A DNA stretch of 64,000 nt from an uncultured Eubacteriales bacterium (GTDB taxonomy: Bacteria; Bacillota; Clostridia; Oscillospirales; Acutalibacteraceae), in assembly GCA_910584745.1 (NCBI GenBank), contig CAJUDG010000016.1:1-64000 (forward strand). The letters are read 5' to 3'. Positions within the stretch are counted from its first letter, which is position 1; each line of letters opens with the position of its first letter. Made by a program: the position numbers and the translations under genes. This document shows, one piece after another, positions 16,901 through 25,588 of this stretch. The notes below the pieces were generated by a model. It did no database searches and was not told where the DNA came from. It saw only the letters and a list, made by a program, of their open reading frames with translations.

Positions 16901-17461
16901 GGCGCGGGCAACGTCCTTGGGGGCGAGCAGCACGGACATATGGAGGCCGTTGGCTATGATATGTACGTGAAGCTTTTGAACGAGGCCGTAAGCCTTATGA
17001 AGGGCGAGGAGGTAAAGGCCCCGGTGGACGAGGGCTGCACCGTTGACATGCAGGTGCCGGCCCATATACCCGAGGAGTATATAGAGAGCATAGACCTGCG
17101 CCTGGAGGTCTACCGCAGGATAGCCGGGGTAGAGGACCAGGAGGACGCTATGGACGTGACCGACGAGCTTATAGACCGCTTCGGCGAGCCGCCCGAGGCC
17201 GTCAGGGGGCTTATAGAGATAGCCCTGCTCCGGGGCATGGCGGCGGGGCTCGGCATAAGCGAGATAAAGCAGCAGAACGACGCGCTGCTCCTCTATCAGC
17301 GGGAGGTGGACATGGCCCAGGTGGGGCGGCTCGTAAAGGCCATGAACGGCCAGGTGATGGTAAGCGCCGGCAGCAGGCCGTACCTCAGCGTGAAGCTGAG
17401 AGGGGCGGCCCCCCTTGAGGTTCTTTCAGGGGTTTTAAAAATCATGGGGGAAAATGAGTAG
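13994..17461 (+). CDS. mfd: Transcription-repair coupling factor Mfd
   Basis: A DNA translocase that removes RNA polymerase stalled at lesions and recruits UvrA. The 1155 residues cover the family's full length. The N-terminal UvrB-like region comes first, then the RNA-polymerase-interacting domain (SQGDYVVHATHGIGVFEGI). The RecG-like helicase core carries Walker A in GDVGFGKTEVALRAAF, the DEEQ box in IIDEEQRFGV and the motif LRGRVGRSSR. The C-terminal domain is present. It is the middle gene of the pth-mfd-lipoprotein unit. Confidence 0.97.
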   Translation: MRSIFTALSRSPEYAQLQTALKSGGTPAVAAGVFGVHKCVLTAGLMRESGKKALIIAADEAEAQRFTEDLKSLGLSPANYPLRDFNFRDAAVSSHEYERQRLEALSRLQNGSCDCIVSCIDAALQLTLGPEELGRRLFTLSSGQAMTIDQLLSALVSCGYTREAQIEGQGQFSRRGGIVDFFSPSAPLPVRVEFWGDEIDSLSSFDPGTQRRTDPLKEVTIAPCTEVIPQNRAALIKKIEALSKSLRGKRAPKAREILAAEAQKLSDGLSIGSMDKFLPLVYERPATLFDYFDEKDSIMVFSEGSRLKDRVRTTFAQWAEDLTSYLEDGLLCRGLDKYAETWEYALSQAQRVPSFFMDVFARGTYEIPTKTLVNIAVRQFPAWGGGVQLLQEDLSALLRQGRACVVLSGTDRAGRALADDLKQSGLPAAYIEDPSTAQKGTVTVVPGSLSAGFDWPDADFALISRGRVAANAAVKKIKKNKNAKEISSLSELSQGDYVVHATHGIGVFEGIHKVEMNGIEKDYILIRYARNDSLYVPVTQLDMVSKYIGPREDSGIKLSRLGGADWQQKKQRVRAAVKDIAKELIELYAKRMQQEGHAFDPDGEWQRDFESRFEFEETEDQLRCVGEIKSDMERPVPMDRLLCGDVGFGKTEVALRAAFKCVTGGKQCAILVPTTILAWQHYQTILRRMEGFPVDVELLSRFRSPKQQEETLKRLKRGAVDIVVGTHRLVSKDVRFKDLGLVIIDEEQRFGVAQKEKLKSLCSKADVLTLSATPIPRTLNMALSGIRDMSVIEEAPQDRHPVQTYVMEHDNGVIYDAIKRELRRGGQVYYLHNDTASISRTAARLQEAIPEARVGFGHGKMDEEELSEVWRQLLDHEIDVLVCTTIIETGVDVPSANTLIIENADRMGLSQLHQLRGRVGRSSRRAYAYLTYTPNKSLQEIAQKRLSAIREFTEFGSGFKIAMRDLEIRGAGNVLGGEQHGHMEAVGYDMYVKLLNEAVSLMKGEEVKAPVDEGCTVDMQVPAHIPEEYIESIDLRLEVYRRIAGVEDQEDAMDVTDELIDRFGEPPEAVRGLIEIALLRGMAAGLGISEIKQQNDALLLYQREVDMAQVGRLVKAMNGQVMVSAGSRPYLSVKLRGAAPLEVLSGVLKIMGENE

Positions 17462-17570
17462 ACATTTGCGAAGTTTTGCGGTATAATAGGGGAGTTCCAG
17501 TTTGATTTTAAGAAAAAACAGGCTTAATATATCAAATCCTGCCTGTTTGAAAAGAAAGGACAGTGTTTCT

Positions 17571-18722
17571 ATGACAAAGATCTTCAAGCGCGCCGCGGCG
17601 GGGGTAATGGCCCTGGCCATGTGCGCGGGCCTTACCGGCTGCTACAGCGAGAACAACACCTGGGCCGTAAAGTCTGGGGACAGCACCCTGCCCATCGGCG
17701 GATACATCTACTACCTATCCAGCGCCTACTCCGAGGCCGCCGGAAAGGTGGACACCGGCAGCGAGGTCCTCAAGTCCCAGGTGGACGGCCAGGACGCCTC
17801 CCAGTGGGTCAAAGAAAAGGCCCTGGACTATCTCTACTCCTACTGCTATGTGAACCAGAAGTTCAACGAGCTGGGCCTCTCCCTTGACGAGGAGGAGCTG
17901 GACTCCGTGGAGTACGTCACAAACAATATGTGGGGCTATTATAAGGAGCCCTTTGAGAATATGGGCATAGCCGAGAGCTCCTTCAGGGAGGCCTACTCCA
18001 CCTATAACGCCAAGCTCTCAAAGCTGCTGGGCGTCATGTACGGCGAGGGCGGCGAGCTGGCGCTCCCCGAGGACGAGCTGCACGAATACTATACGAGCAA
18101 GTACGTCTACTACAAGTATATCTCCGTGGACCTCACCACCACCGACGAGGATGGCAACTCCACGGATATGGACGACGACAAGAAGGCCGAGCTCAAGGAG
18201 TATCTTGGGGACCAGGCGGAGCTTGTGAACAACGGGCGCATAGACCTGGAGACCGCCTTGGCCAACTGCTCCAATATGCACAGCGTGGAGCCCACCGCCA
18301 GCGAGCCCCTCTCCTATCAGCTGGACAACCTTACAAGCGTCTTTGCCGACGCGCTGGAGCCCCTTAAGAACGGCGGGGCCGCCTTTGTGGAGACCACCAC
18401 CCGGTACTATATCGTACAGCGGCTGGACATAGAGGAGGACTATAAGGCCCTTAAGGAGGACGAGAGCCGGACCACAGGGCTGCTCACGGAGATGAAGGCA
18501 GAGGAGTTCAATCAGTTTACCATCGACCAGGGCAAGTCCATGGACATCAAGATAAACACGGGGGCCATCAACGGCATAAACCCCTCCAAGGTCGCGGGCA
18601 TCATGGGCAAGAAGGGCGTCTCCTCCGCGGAGAGCTCTGAGAGCGCTGAAAGCTCCGAGACTTCCGAAAGTACCGAGAGCTCTGAGAGTTCTGAGAGCTT
18701 GGAAAGCTCCGCCGCCGAGTAA
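17571..18722 (+). CDS. Lipoprotein, possible PrsA/SurA-like foldase
   Basis: About 383 residues. The N-terminus is a type II signal peptide with lipobox LTGC (Cys24), so the mature protein should be anchored outside the membrane. The body is helical and acidic with a SurA/PrsA N-terminal-like feel (VKEKALDYLYSYCYVNQKFNELGLSL), and PrsA-type isomerases commonly follow mfd in Clostridia. I do not see a convincing parvulin isomerase domain. The last 35 residues are an almost pure Ser/Glu repeat (SSESAESSETSESTESSE). The ATG at 17571 follows AAAGGACAG; an upstream in-frame extension from 17502 has no such site. Confidence 0.65.
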   Translation: MTKIFKRAAAGVMALAMCAGLTGCYSENNTWAVKSGDSTLPIGGYIYYLSSAYSEAAGKVDTGSEVLKSQVDGQDASQWVKEKALDYLYSYCYVNQKFNELGLSLDEEELDSVEYVTNNMWGYYKEPFENMGIAESSFREAYSTYNAKLSKLLGVMYGEGGELALPEDELHEYYTSKYVYYKYISVDLTTTDEDGNSTDMDDDKKAELKEYLGDQAELVNNGRIDLETALANCSNMHSVEPTASEPLSYQLDNLTSVFADALEPLKNGGAAFVETTTRYYIVQRLDIEEDYKALKEDESRTTGLLTEMKAEEFNQFTIDQGKSMDIKINTGAINGINPSKVAGIMGKKGVSSAESSESAESSETSESTESSESSESLESSAAE

Positions 18723-18747
18723 TATCTGATAAAATCCGACTTACCAG

Positions 18748-18794
18748 ACCCGCCGGAAGGGGAACCGTCCCCTTTTCCCGGCGGGTTCTTTTTG
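18748..18794 (+). terminator. Terminator of the pth-mfd unit
   Basis: ACCCGCCGG (18748-18756) pairs with CCGGCGGGT (18778-18786), with a second inner stem GGGGA/TCCCC, then TTCTTTTT. Confidence 0.8.
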
Positions 18795-18875
18795 CTCTAT
18801 ATTGCCGCTTCCTTGCCCGGAGAAACAGCACATGGTGGTATTGCGCTTTTAACCCCCTTTTTTAGAATTTTAGTT

Positions 18876-18904
18876 TTGACATTTGGGAATATAAGGGGTA
18901 TAAT
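18876..18904 (+). promoter_or_regulatory. Promoter of the V-ATPase operon
   Basis: TTGACA (18876-18881), 17 bases, TATAAT (18899-18904): a perfect consensus. The leader to the first gene is about 90 nt with no evident attenuator. Confidence 0.85.
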
Positions 18905-18999
18905 ATGCTTGTGTCTGTGTACCTATATTTATTGGGGCGCACAGCGCACCCGACGCTATAAAAGTTTTATTGAGGCTAATAAGCAGGAGGTGAAGAAGT

Positions 19000-19317
19000 T
19001 TGGCGAAAGAGACCATGCAGGCCATCAGTGATGCCGAGCTGAAAGCGCGCGACACGGTACTGCATGCCAAGGAGGAAGGCGAAAGGATCGCCGCCGAAGC
19101 CGAAGCCGCGGGCGCGGAGGCCCTTAAGGCCGCCGTCAAGGAGGCCAGGAAGAAGGCCGACGTGCTCTGCGGCGTAGCCCGGGCAGACGCGGAGAAGACC
19201 CGCGCCGCCGTCCGGGAGCAGACCCTCTCTATGCAGGAGGAGCTGCGAAAGTCCGCCGGGGCGAACGGCGCCCGGGTGGCAGAGGAGATCCGCAAAATCG
19301 TTTTGGGCAAGGCCTAA
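19000..19317 (+). CDS. V/A-type ATPase subunit G/H-like coiled coil
   Basis: A 105-residue, almost wholly helical Ala/Glu/Lys/Arg-rich protein (AKEEGERIAAEAEAAGAEAL). This is the usual composition of the small peripheral-stalk subunit (NtpF/AhaH type) that pairs with subunit E. The start is TTG at 19000, 8 bases after AGGAGG. It is first in the operon and sits directly before subunit I, the typical place for this subunit. Sequence identity of such coiled coils is low, so the call relies on context. Confidence 0.75.
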   Translation: MAKETMQAISDAELKARDTVLHAKEEGERIAAEAEAAGAEALKAAVKEARKKADVLCGVARADAEKTRAAVREQTLSMQEELRKSAGANGARVAEEIRKIVLGKA

Positions 19318-19334
19318 AGGAGGTTCGATGCACA

Positions 19335-21359
19335 ATGGCGGTAGTGGAAATGAAGCGCATACACGTGTACGCGCTTAAGAACAACCGCAAAAAGATCCTC
19401 GAGATGCTGCAGCGCAGAGCCGCCGTACAGGTCAGCTTTCCCAAAGAGACCGGCGAAAAGCTCAGCGGCGGCCCCTTCGCCCAGACGGATACGGCCTCTG
19501 CCCGGCAGACATTCGAGAAAAACGCTCAGCTCATCAGCTCCGCCGTGGAGGTCCTGGACACCTATGCCTCCTTCAAAAAGCCGATGCTCTCAATGCTTGA
19601 GGGCAGAAAGAGTATTGGCGTCAGGGAGTATGATGAGACCGCCCAGAACGCGCCCGAGCTGACGAAGACCGCCGGCCGGATAAACGCTTTGGGCAAGCGC
19701 ATCACGGACCAGCAGGCGGAGATCGCAAGGCTAGAAGCCCAGATCGACGCTTTGAAGCCCTGGATGGGCCTGGACGTGTCCATGCGCACCATCGGCACCA
19801 GCTCCACCAGCGTGTTCATCGGGTCCTTCCCCGAGGAGCTCAGCGAGGGGGAGATAAAGACGCGCATAGCCGAGAGCGCCCCTGAGGTGGAGGGCGTGGA
19901 GGTGGAGGTCATAAGCACCCAGCCCCAGCAGACCTGCGTGTTCGTGGTGTGCCTTGGAAAGTACGGCATTAAGCTGGAGCCGGCCCTTAGGGGCATGGGC
20001 TTCACCTATCCCGCGGCCCCCAGCAAGACCGCACCCCCCGAGAGGGTGAAGGAGCTTCGGGAACGCATTAAAAAGGCGGAGGGTGAGATAGACTCCGCGA
20101 AGCAGGAGATAATGTCCTACGCCGAAAAGCGCGAGGAGCTGCTGTTCACCGCCGACTACTACACCATGAGGGCGGACAAATACCAGGTCCTCGGGGAGCT
20201 CTGGCAGACAAGGCACGTATTCTATCTGACGGGCTACGTGGACGCCTCCGGAGCGGAGGCGCTGAAGGCCGCCATGGAGCAGAAGTACGACGCCCTTGTG
20301 GAGCTGGAGACCCCCTCTCCTGACGAGGAGCTGCCAGTAAAGCTTAAAAACGGCTTCTTCGGGGCCCCGGTCGAAGGGGTGCTTGAGGGCTACAGCCTTC
20401 CCGGCAAGTGGGAGGTGGACCCCTCTAAGGTCATGTGCGTGTTCTACTATGTGCTCTTCGGCATGATGCTTTCCGATGCGGCATACGGATTTTTGATCTC
20501 CCTTGCCTGCGGCATCGTGCTGCTGAAGTTCAAAAACATAGAGGAGGGCCTGCGCAAGACCATGCGTATGTTCTTCTTCTGCGGCATATCCACCATGTTC
20601 TGGGGCGTGATGTTCGGCAGCTATTTTGGCGACGCGATCCCGGTCATTGCCAGGACCTTCTTCGGCGCCGAGGTAAATGTGCCGCCCCTATGGTTCGCCC
20701 CACTGGACGACCCCATGAGGCTTATGCTTTTCAGTTTCCTTCTGGGCATAATCCACCTGTTCGCGGGCCTTGCCATGCAGATATACCAGCTCTGCCGCCG
20801 GGGCAAATATCTCGACGCCCTTTATGACAGCGGCTTCTGGTACATGCTGGTGGGCGGACTTATCATCGCCCTTGTGGGCAGCGATATGTTCAAGGACATG
20901 ATGGGCCTTGACCTGCCCATCCCGTCCATAGTCATCACCATAGCCCTGGTGTTCGCCGCCATTGGCGCGGTGGGCATCATAGCCACATCCGGCCGGGAGA
21001 GCCGGGGCTTCAAGCGCCTCTTAAAGGGCCTTTACGGGCTCTATGGCGTGTCCAGCTGGCTGTCGGACATTCTGTCCTACTCGCGGCTTCTGGCCCTGGG
21101 GCTTGCCACGGGCGTTATCGCCCAGGTGTTCAACATGCTGGGCACCATGGCCGGCGGCGGCGTTATCGGCGCGATACTGTTCATACTGGTATTCGTCATC
21201 GGCCATGTACTCAACCTGCTCATCAACCTGCTGGGGGCGTACGTACATACCAACCGTTTGCAGTACGTGGAGTTCTTCGGCAAGTTCTATGAGGGCGGCG
21301 GGGAAAAATTCACGCCCTTCGCCGCAAATACAAAACACTTTAAGATTACGGAGGAATAA
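19335..21359 (+). CDS. ntpI: V-type ATP synthase subunit I (a-type stator)
   Basis: The membrane stator subunit that forms the ion half-channels against the rotor ring. The 674 residues split into a soluble coiled N-terminal half (to about 360) and a C-terminal half with about seven to eight membrane helices (from FYYVLFGMMLSDAAYG on). The arginine-containing helix region SYSRLLALGLATGVIAQVFN holds the conserved Arg expected for ion release. The ATG at 19335 follows AAAGGAGG. Confidence 0.93.
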   Translation: MAVVEMKRIHVYALKNNRKKILEMLQRRAAVQVSFPKETGEKLSGGPFAQTDTASARQTFEKNAQLISSAVEVLDTYASFKKPMLSMLEGRKSIGVREYDETAQNAPELTKTAGRINALGKRITDQQAEIARLEAQIDALKPWMGLDVSMRTIGTSSTSVFIGSFPEELSEGEIKTRIAESAPEVEGVEVEVISTQPQQTCVFVVCLGKYGIKLEPALRGMGFTYPAAPSKTAPPERVKELRERIKKAEGEIDSAKQEIMSYAEKREELLFTADYYTMRADKYQVLGELWQTRHVFYLTGYVDASGAEALKAAMEQKYDALVELETPSPDEELPVKLKNGFFGAPVEGVLEGYSLPGKWEVDPSKVMCVFYYVLFGMMLSDAAYGFLISLACGIVLLKFKNIEEGLRKTMRMFFFCGISTMFWGVMFGSYFGDAIPVIARTFFGAEVNVPPLWFAPLDDPMRLMLFSFLLGIIHLFAGLAMQIYQLCRRGKYLDALYDSGFWYMLVGGLIIALVGSDMFKDMMGLDLPIPSIVITIALVFAAIGAVGIIATSGRESRGFKRLLKGLYGLYGVSSWLSDILSYSRLLALGLATGVIAQVFNMLGTMAGGGVIGAILFILVFVIGHVLNLLINLLGAYVHTNRLQYVEFFGKFYEGGGEKFTPFAANTKHFKITEE

Positions 21360-21362
21360 GAA

Positions 21363-21851
21363 ATGGAATTCAATTGGGACTCTTTAGGCGTTGTGTTCGC
21401 GCTGCTGGGCGCTGTCCTGGCGGCTCTCATGGGCGGCATCGGCTCCGCCATCGGCGTTGGCATGACCGGCCAGGCGGCCGCGGGCGTTGTCACCGAGGAC
21501 CCCTCCAAGTTCGGTAAGGTCCTTATCCTTCAGCTGCTGCCCGGCACCCAGGGCATCTACGGCCTGCTTATCGGCTTCGTGACCCTTACCCAGATCGGCG
21601 TTCTGGGCGGCGAGGCCCCCGCTACCCTGTGGAAGGGCCTTCTGTACCTGGCCGCCTGCCTGCCCATGGCGATAGTGGGCATGGTCTCCGCCAAGTGGCA
21701 GGCCAAGGCCTCTGTCTCCTCTATAAGCCTGGTGGCAAAGAAGCCCGACCAGTTCGGCAAGTCCATGATCTTCCCCGCCATGGTCGAGACCTACGCGGTT
21801 CTGGCCCTTCTGATCTCCATCCTCTCCATCACCAGCATCGCCGGCCTGTAA
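21363..21851 (+). CDS. ntpK: V-type ATP synthase subunit K (proteolipid)
   Basis: The rotor-ring subunit, 162 residues with four membrane helices arranged as two hairpins. The ion-carrying carboxylate is Glu142 in MVETYAVLALL; the first hairpin has Gln63 at the matching place. Leu59, Thr62, Gln63 and Tyr66 in LPGTQGIYG, Gln113 in KWQAK and Glu142 correspond, by eye, to the Na+ ligands described for the Enterococcus hirae NtpK ring. Na+ rather than H+ transport is therefore a reasonable inference. Confidence 0.93.
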   Translation: MEFNWDSLGVVFALLGAVLAALMGGIGSAIGVGMTGQAAAGVVTEDPSKFGKVLILQLLPGTQGIYGLLIGFVTLTQIGVLGGEAPATLWKGLLYLAACLPMAIVGMVSAKWQAKASVSSISLVAKKPDQFGKSMIFPAMVETYAVLALLISILSITSIAGL

Positions 21852-21890
21852 GCCGACTGTGCCCATACATAAGAGAGAGGAGGCAGACAG

Positions 21891-22484
21891 ATGACCGGAC
21901 TGGAATCCATTTTAAGCCAGATAGCCGGTGACGGCCAGAAAGAAGCCGAAGAGATCCTTGACGAGGCCAGAAAAAAGGCCGGGGAGATATCCGAGGGCTT
22001 TAAGGCAAAGGGCGCGGAACAGGTGCGCGCCGTTTTGAAGGACGGCGAGCGCCGGGCCCAGGACATCAGGGACCGGGCCAAGTCCGCCGCGGAGCTGGAG
22101 CAGAGGAATGAGATGCTTCTGTTCAAGCAGCAGCTTATCGGCGAGACCGTGGACGCCGCCCGGAAGTCCTTTGAGGAGGCCCCGGACGACGAGTATTTCG
22201 ACACCCTTCTGGCCCTTTACACCCGCTTTGCCCGGGAGGGACAGGGCGAGCTGCGCCTGAACTCGCGGGACCTTGAGCGGCTGCCGGACGACTTCCTCGC
22301 CCGTATGCGCAAGGCGGTCCCCGGGGCCCAGGTCACCATCTCCCCCAAGGCGCACAATGTGGAAAGCGGTTTCCTGCTGGTATACGGCGGTGTGGACATC
22401 AACTGCACCTTCCGGGCCATTTTCGAGGACGCCTATGAACAGCTGAGGGATACGGCGGGCAGGCTGCTGTTCCCGACGGCATGA
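21891..22484 (+). CDS. ntpE: V-type ATP synthase subunit E
   Basis: The peripheral-stalk subunit that connects the catalytic head to the stator. It has 197 residues, with a long charged N-terminal helix (EEILDEARKKAGEISEGFKA) and a mixed C-terminal domain ending in SGFLLVYGGVDINCTFRAIF, typical of subunit E. AGAGGAGG precedes the ATG. It lies between the proteolipid and subunit C, the usual order. Confidence 0.88.
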   Translation: MTGLESILSQIAGDGQKEAEEILDEARKKAGEISEGFKAKGAEQVRAVLKDGERRAQDIRDRAKSAAELEQRNEMLLFKQQLIGETVDAARKSFEEAPDDEYFDTLLALYTRFAREGQGELRLNSRDLERLPDDFLARMRKAVPGAQVTISPKAHNVESGFLLVYGGVDINCTFRAIFEDAYEQLRDTAGRLLFPTA

Positions 22485-22512
22485 GTACCGAGGGAGAAAG
22501 GAAACTGTCTCT

Positions 22513-23475
22513 ATGACTGAAGAATACATCTACGCGGTGGCGCGGGTGCGCTCCAGGGAGCTTTCGCTTCTCAGCCGCCAGGACGTGGACCAGCTGATGG
22601 CCTGCAGGACCTATGACGAGTGTCTCAGGACCCTGTCGGACAAGGGCTGGGGCGGCGGGGACTCCCAGGCGGAGGCCATTCTGGCCGCCGAGGAGGAGAA
22701 GACCTGGGCCTTCATCCACGAGCTGACGGAGGACCTTACCCCCTTTAACGTGCTCCTGTACCCCACCGACTATAATAACCTGAAGGCCGCCATCAAAGCG
22801 GTGGTCACGGGCGCCGAGCCCCACGACGTGTTCCTGCCCGGTGGCTCTATCGACCCACAGGTGATGCTCCGCTGCGTCAGGGAGGGCGACTTTTCAGAGC
22901 TGCCCCCCGATATGGCCGCGGCGGGGGACCAGGCCTATCACACCCTGCTGCAGACCGAGGACGGCCAGCTATGCGACGTGATCCTGGACAAGGCCTGCAT
23001 CACCGGCCTCTTACAGTGCGGCAGGGACAGCGGCGTAGACATCCTTCGGGACTACGCCGAACTGACGGCGGCGGTCTCCGACATAAAGATAGCCGTTCGC
23101 GCCTGCAAGACCGGCAAGAGCCGGGCGTTCTTAGAGGCTGCCCTGGCCCCCTGCGGGACATTGGACGCGGCCTCCCTGGCGGCGGCCGCCTGCAAGAGCC
23201 TTGAGGACCTGTTCGCCTATCTCTCGGTCACGCCCTACGGCGAGGCCGCGGAGAGGCTGAAGGAGTCCTATTCCGCCTTTGAAAAATACTGCGACGACCG
23301 GGTGATGGATCTCATCAAGGAGCAGAAGATGAATCCCTTTACCGTGGGGCCGCTTTTCGCCTATGTGCTGGCAAGAAGGAACGAGATCAGCACCGTGCGG
23401 ATCATACTCTCCGGCAAGCTGAACGAGCTGGACGACAATATGATCCGGGAAAGACTGAGGGATATGTATGTATAA
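22513..23475 (+). CDS. ntpC: V-type ATP synthase subunit C (d-type)
   Basis: Links the rotor ring to the central shaft. It is 320 residues, mostly helical, with the family's EEYIYAVARVRSRE start and the closing PFTVGPLFAYVLARRNEIST segment. Its 3' end overlaps the start of subunit F by 8 bases. Confidence 0.9.
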   Translation: MTEEYIYAVARVRSRELSLLSRQDVDQLMACRTYDECLRTLSDKGWGGGDSQAEAILAAEEEKTWAFIHELTEDLTPFNVLLYPTDYNNLKAAIKAVVTGAEPHDVFLPGGSIDPQVMLRCVREGDFSELPPDMAAAGDQAYHTLLQTEDGQLCDVILDKACITGLLQCGRDSGVDILRDYAELTAAVSDIKIAVRACKTGKSRAFLEAALAPCGTLDAASLAAAACKSLEDLFAYLSVTPYGEAAERLKESYSAFEKYCDDRVMDLIKEQKMNPFTVGPLFAYVLARRNEISTVRIILSGKLNELDDNMIRERLRDMYV

Positions 23476-23788
23476 GATTGCAGTTTTGGGCGACCGCGAC
23501 AGCATATACGGCTTCGCGGCCCTGGGGCTGGAGGTCTTTCCGGTCCCAAACGGCGACGAGGGCGCAAGGACTTTAAGGCGGCTGTGTGAGCAGGACTACG
23601 CCGTGGTCTATGTCACCGAGGCACTCGCCAAGGAGATGCCCGGCGAGCTTGACCGCTGCCGGGAGAGCCTTATGCCCGCCGTCATCCCCATCCCGGGGGT
23701 GCACGGGAACACCGGGTACGGCATCGACATGGTGAAGCGCTCGGTGGAGCAGGCCGTGGGCTCCGACATTATTTTCAACGGCAACTAA
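23468..23788 (+). CDS. ntpG: V-type ATP synthase subunit F
   Basis: A 106-residue small shaft subunit. The N-terminal MYKIAVLGDRDSIYGFAALG and the mid-region CEQDYAVVYVTEALA are characteristic of subunit F. It overlaps the end of subunit C and precedes the catalytic subunit A. Confidence 0.92.
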   Translation: MYKIAVLGDRDSIYGFAALGLEVFPVPNGDEGARTLRRLCEQDYAVVYVTEALAKEMPGELDRCRESLMPAVIPIPGVHGNTGYGIDMVKRSVEQAVGSDIIFNGN

Positions 23789-23818
23789 AATAATACGAGA
23801 AAAAGGTGATCGGTAAAC

Positions 23819-25588
23819 ATGAGCAATGGTACCATCAAAAAAATAGCCGGACCTCTCGTTATCGCCAAGGGTATGCGCGACGCCAACATGTTCGACGTGG
23901 TGCGCGTCAGTGAGCGGCGCCTTATCGGTGAGATAATTGAGATACACGGCGACGAGGCCTCCATACAGGTCTATGAGGAGACCTCCGGCCTGGCCCCCGG
24001 GGAGCCGGTTGAATCCACCGGCGTACCCATGAGCGTGGAGCTGGGGCCCGGCCTTATCACCAGCATTTACGACGGCATCCAGCGCCCGCTGGACGACATC
24101 ATGAAGATCTCCGGCAATAACCTGCAGCGCGGCGTGGAGGTCCCCTCCCTGAAGCGCGACCTTGAGTGGGACTTTGTGCCCACCAAGAAGGCCGGCGACG
24201 AGGTAGTCCCCGGCGACATCATCGGCACCGTCCAGGAGACGGAGGTGGTGTCCCACAAGATAATGGTGCCGGTAGGGATAGAGGGCAAGATAACCGACAT
24301 CAAGGCCGGAAAGTACAAGGTCACCGACATGGTGGCCACTGTGGAGACCAAGGACGGACCCAAAGAGGTGGGCCTTATGCAGAAGTGGCCCGTCCGTCAG
24401 GGCCGCCCCTATAAGCGCAAGCTCTCCCCCGATATGCCCCTTGTCACCGGCCAGCGCGTGGTTGACACCATGTTCCCCATCGCAAAGGGCGGCGTGGCGG
24501 CTGTTCCCGGCCCCTTCGGCTCGGGCAAGACCGTTATCCAGCACCAGCTGGCTAAGTGGGCCGAGGCCGACATCGTGGTCTATATCGGCTGCGGCGAGCG
24601 CGGCAACGAGATGACCGACGTTCTGAACGAGTTCCCCGAGCTGGTCGACCCCAAGACCGGCAAGTCCCTGATGGAGCGCACGGTGCTTATCGCCAACACC
24701 TCCGACATGCCCGTGGCGGCCCGCGAGGCCTCGGTCTACTCCGGCATCACCATCGCCGAATACTTCCGCGACATGGGCTACTCCGTGGCCCTGATGGCCG
24801 ACTCCACCTCCCGCTGGGCCGAGGCCCTTCGAGAGATGTCCGGCCGTCTTGAGGAGATGCCCGGCGAGGAGGGCTACCCCGCGTACCTGGGAAGCCGTCT
24901 GGCCCAGTTCTACGAGAGGGCCGGCTCTGTGGTCACTCTCGGCTCTGACGGCCGCGAGGGCGCGCTGTCCGTTATCGGCGCCGTGTCCCCCTCCGGCGGC
25001 GACATCTCTGACCCTGTGGCCCAGGCCACGCTGCGCATAGTAAAGGTGTTCTGGGGCCTGGATTCGTCCCTGGCTCAGCAGCGCCACTTCCCCGCCATAA
25101 ACTGGCTGACCAGCTACTCCCTGTACCTGGATGACATAGCCAATTGGTTTAACCAGAACGTGGCCGAGGACTGGATAGCCCTGCGCACAAAGCTCATGGG
25201 CTTACTTCAGGACGAAGCCGAGCTGCAGGAGATAGTGCAGCTTGTCGGTATGGACGCGCTGAGCGCCCCCGAGCGCCTGAAGCTGGAGGCCGCAAGGTCC
25301 ATACGCGAGGACTTCCTGCATCAGAACTCCTTCGACGAGGTTGACACCTATACCTCCCTTGACAAGCAGCACAGGATGATGCTGCTGATATCCGCCTACT
25401 ACGACAAGTCTCTGGCGGCCCTGAACGCAGGCGCCGACATCCAGAAGCTCATCGACCTGCCGGTCCGCGAGCAGATAGGCCGCTATAAGTACACCCTTCA
25501 GGAGAATGTGGCCTCCGCCTTCGACCAGGTGATGGCACAGCTCGACAAGGAAGTTAATGAAGCCAAGAATGCAAAGGAGGACTTCTAA
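23819..25588 (+). CDS. ntpA: V-type ATP synthase catalytic subunit A
   Basis: The nucleotide-hydrolysing subunit, 589 residues. Walker A is GPFGSGKT (231-238). The family's non-homologous insert (about 110-190) is present, as are the EFPE (about 278) and LMADSTSRWAEALREMSGRL regions. Its stop codon overlaps the ATG of subunit B, so the two are coupled for balanced synthesis. Confidence 0.97.
   Translation: MSNGTIKKIAGPLVIAKGMRDANMFDVVRVSERRLIGEIIEIHGDEASIQVYEETSGLAPGEPVESTGVPMSVELGPGLITSIYDGIQRPLDDIMKISGNNLQRGVEVPSLKRDLEWDFVPTKKAGDEVVPGDIIGTVQETEVVSHKIMVPVGIEGKITDIKAGKYKVTDMVATVETKDGPKEVGLMQKWPVRQGRPYKRKLSPDMPLVTGQRVVDTMFPIAKGGVAAVPGPFGSGKTVIQHQLAKWAEADIVVYIGCGERGNEMTDVLNEFPELVDPKTGKSLMERTVLIANTSDMPVAAREASVYSGITIAEYFRDMGYSVALMADSTSRWAEALREMSGRLEEMPGEEGYPAYLGSRLAQFYERAGSVVTLGSDGREGALSVIGAVSPSGGDISDPVAQATLRIVKVFWGLDSSLAQQRHFPAINWLTSYSLYLDDIANWFNQNVAEDWIALRTKLMGLLQDEAELQEIVQLVGMDALSAPERLKLEAARSIREDFLHQNSFDEVDTYTSLDKQHRMMLLISAYYDKSLAALNAGADIQKLIDLPVREQIGRYKYTLQENVASAFDQVMAQLDKEVNEAKNAKEDF

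Noticed and set aside
23573..25087. 504-codon open frame opposite ntpA
   Set aside because: Antisense shadow of the catalytic subunit gene.
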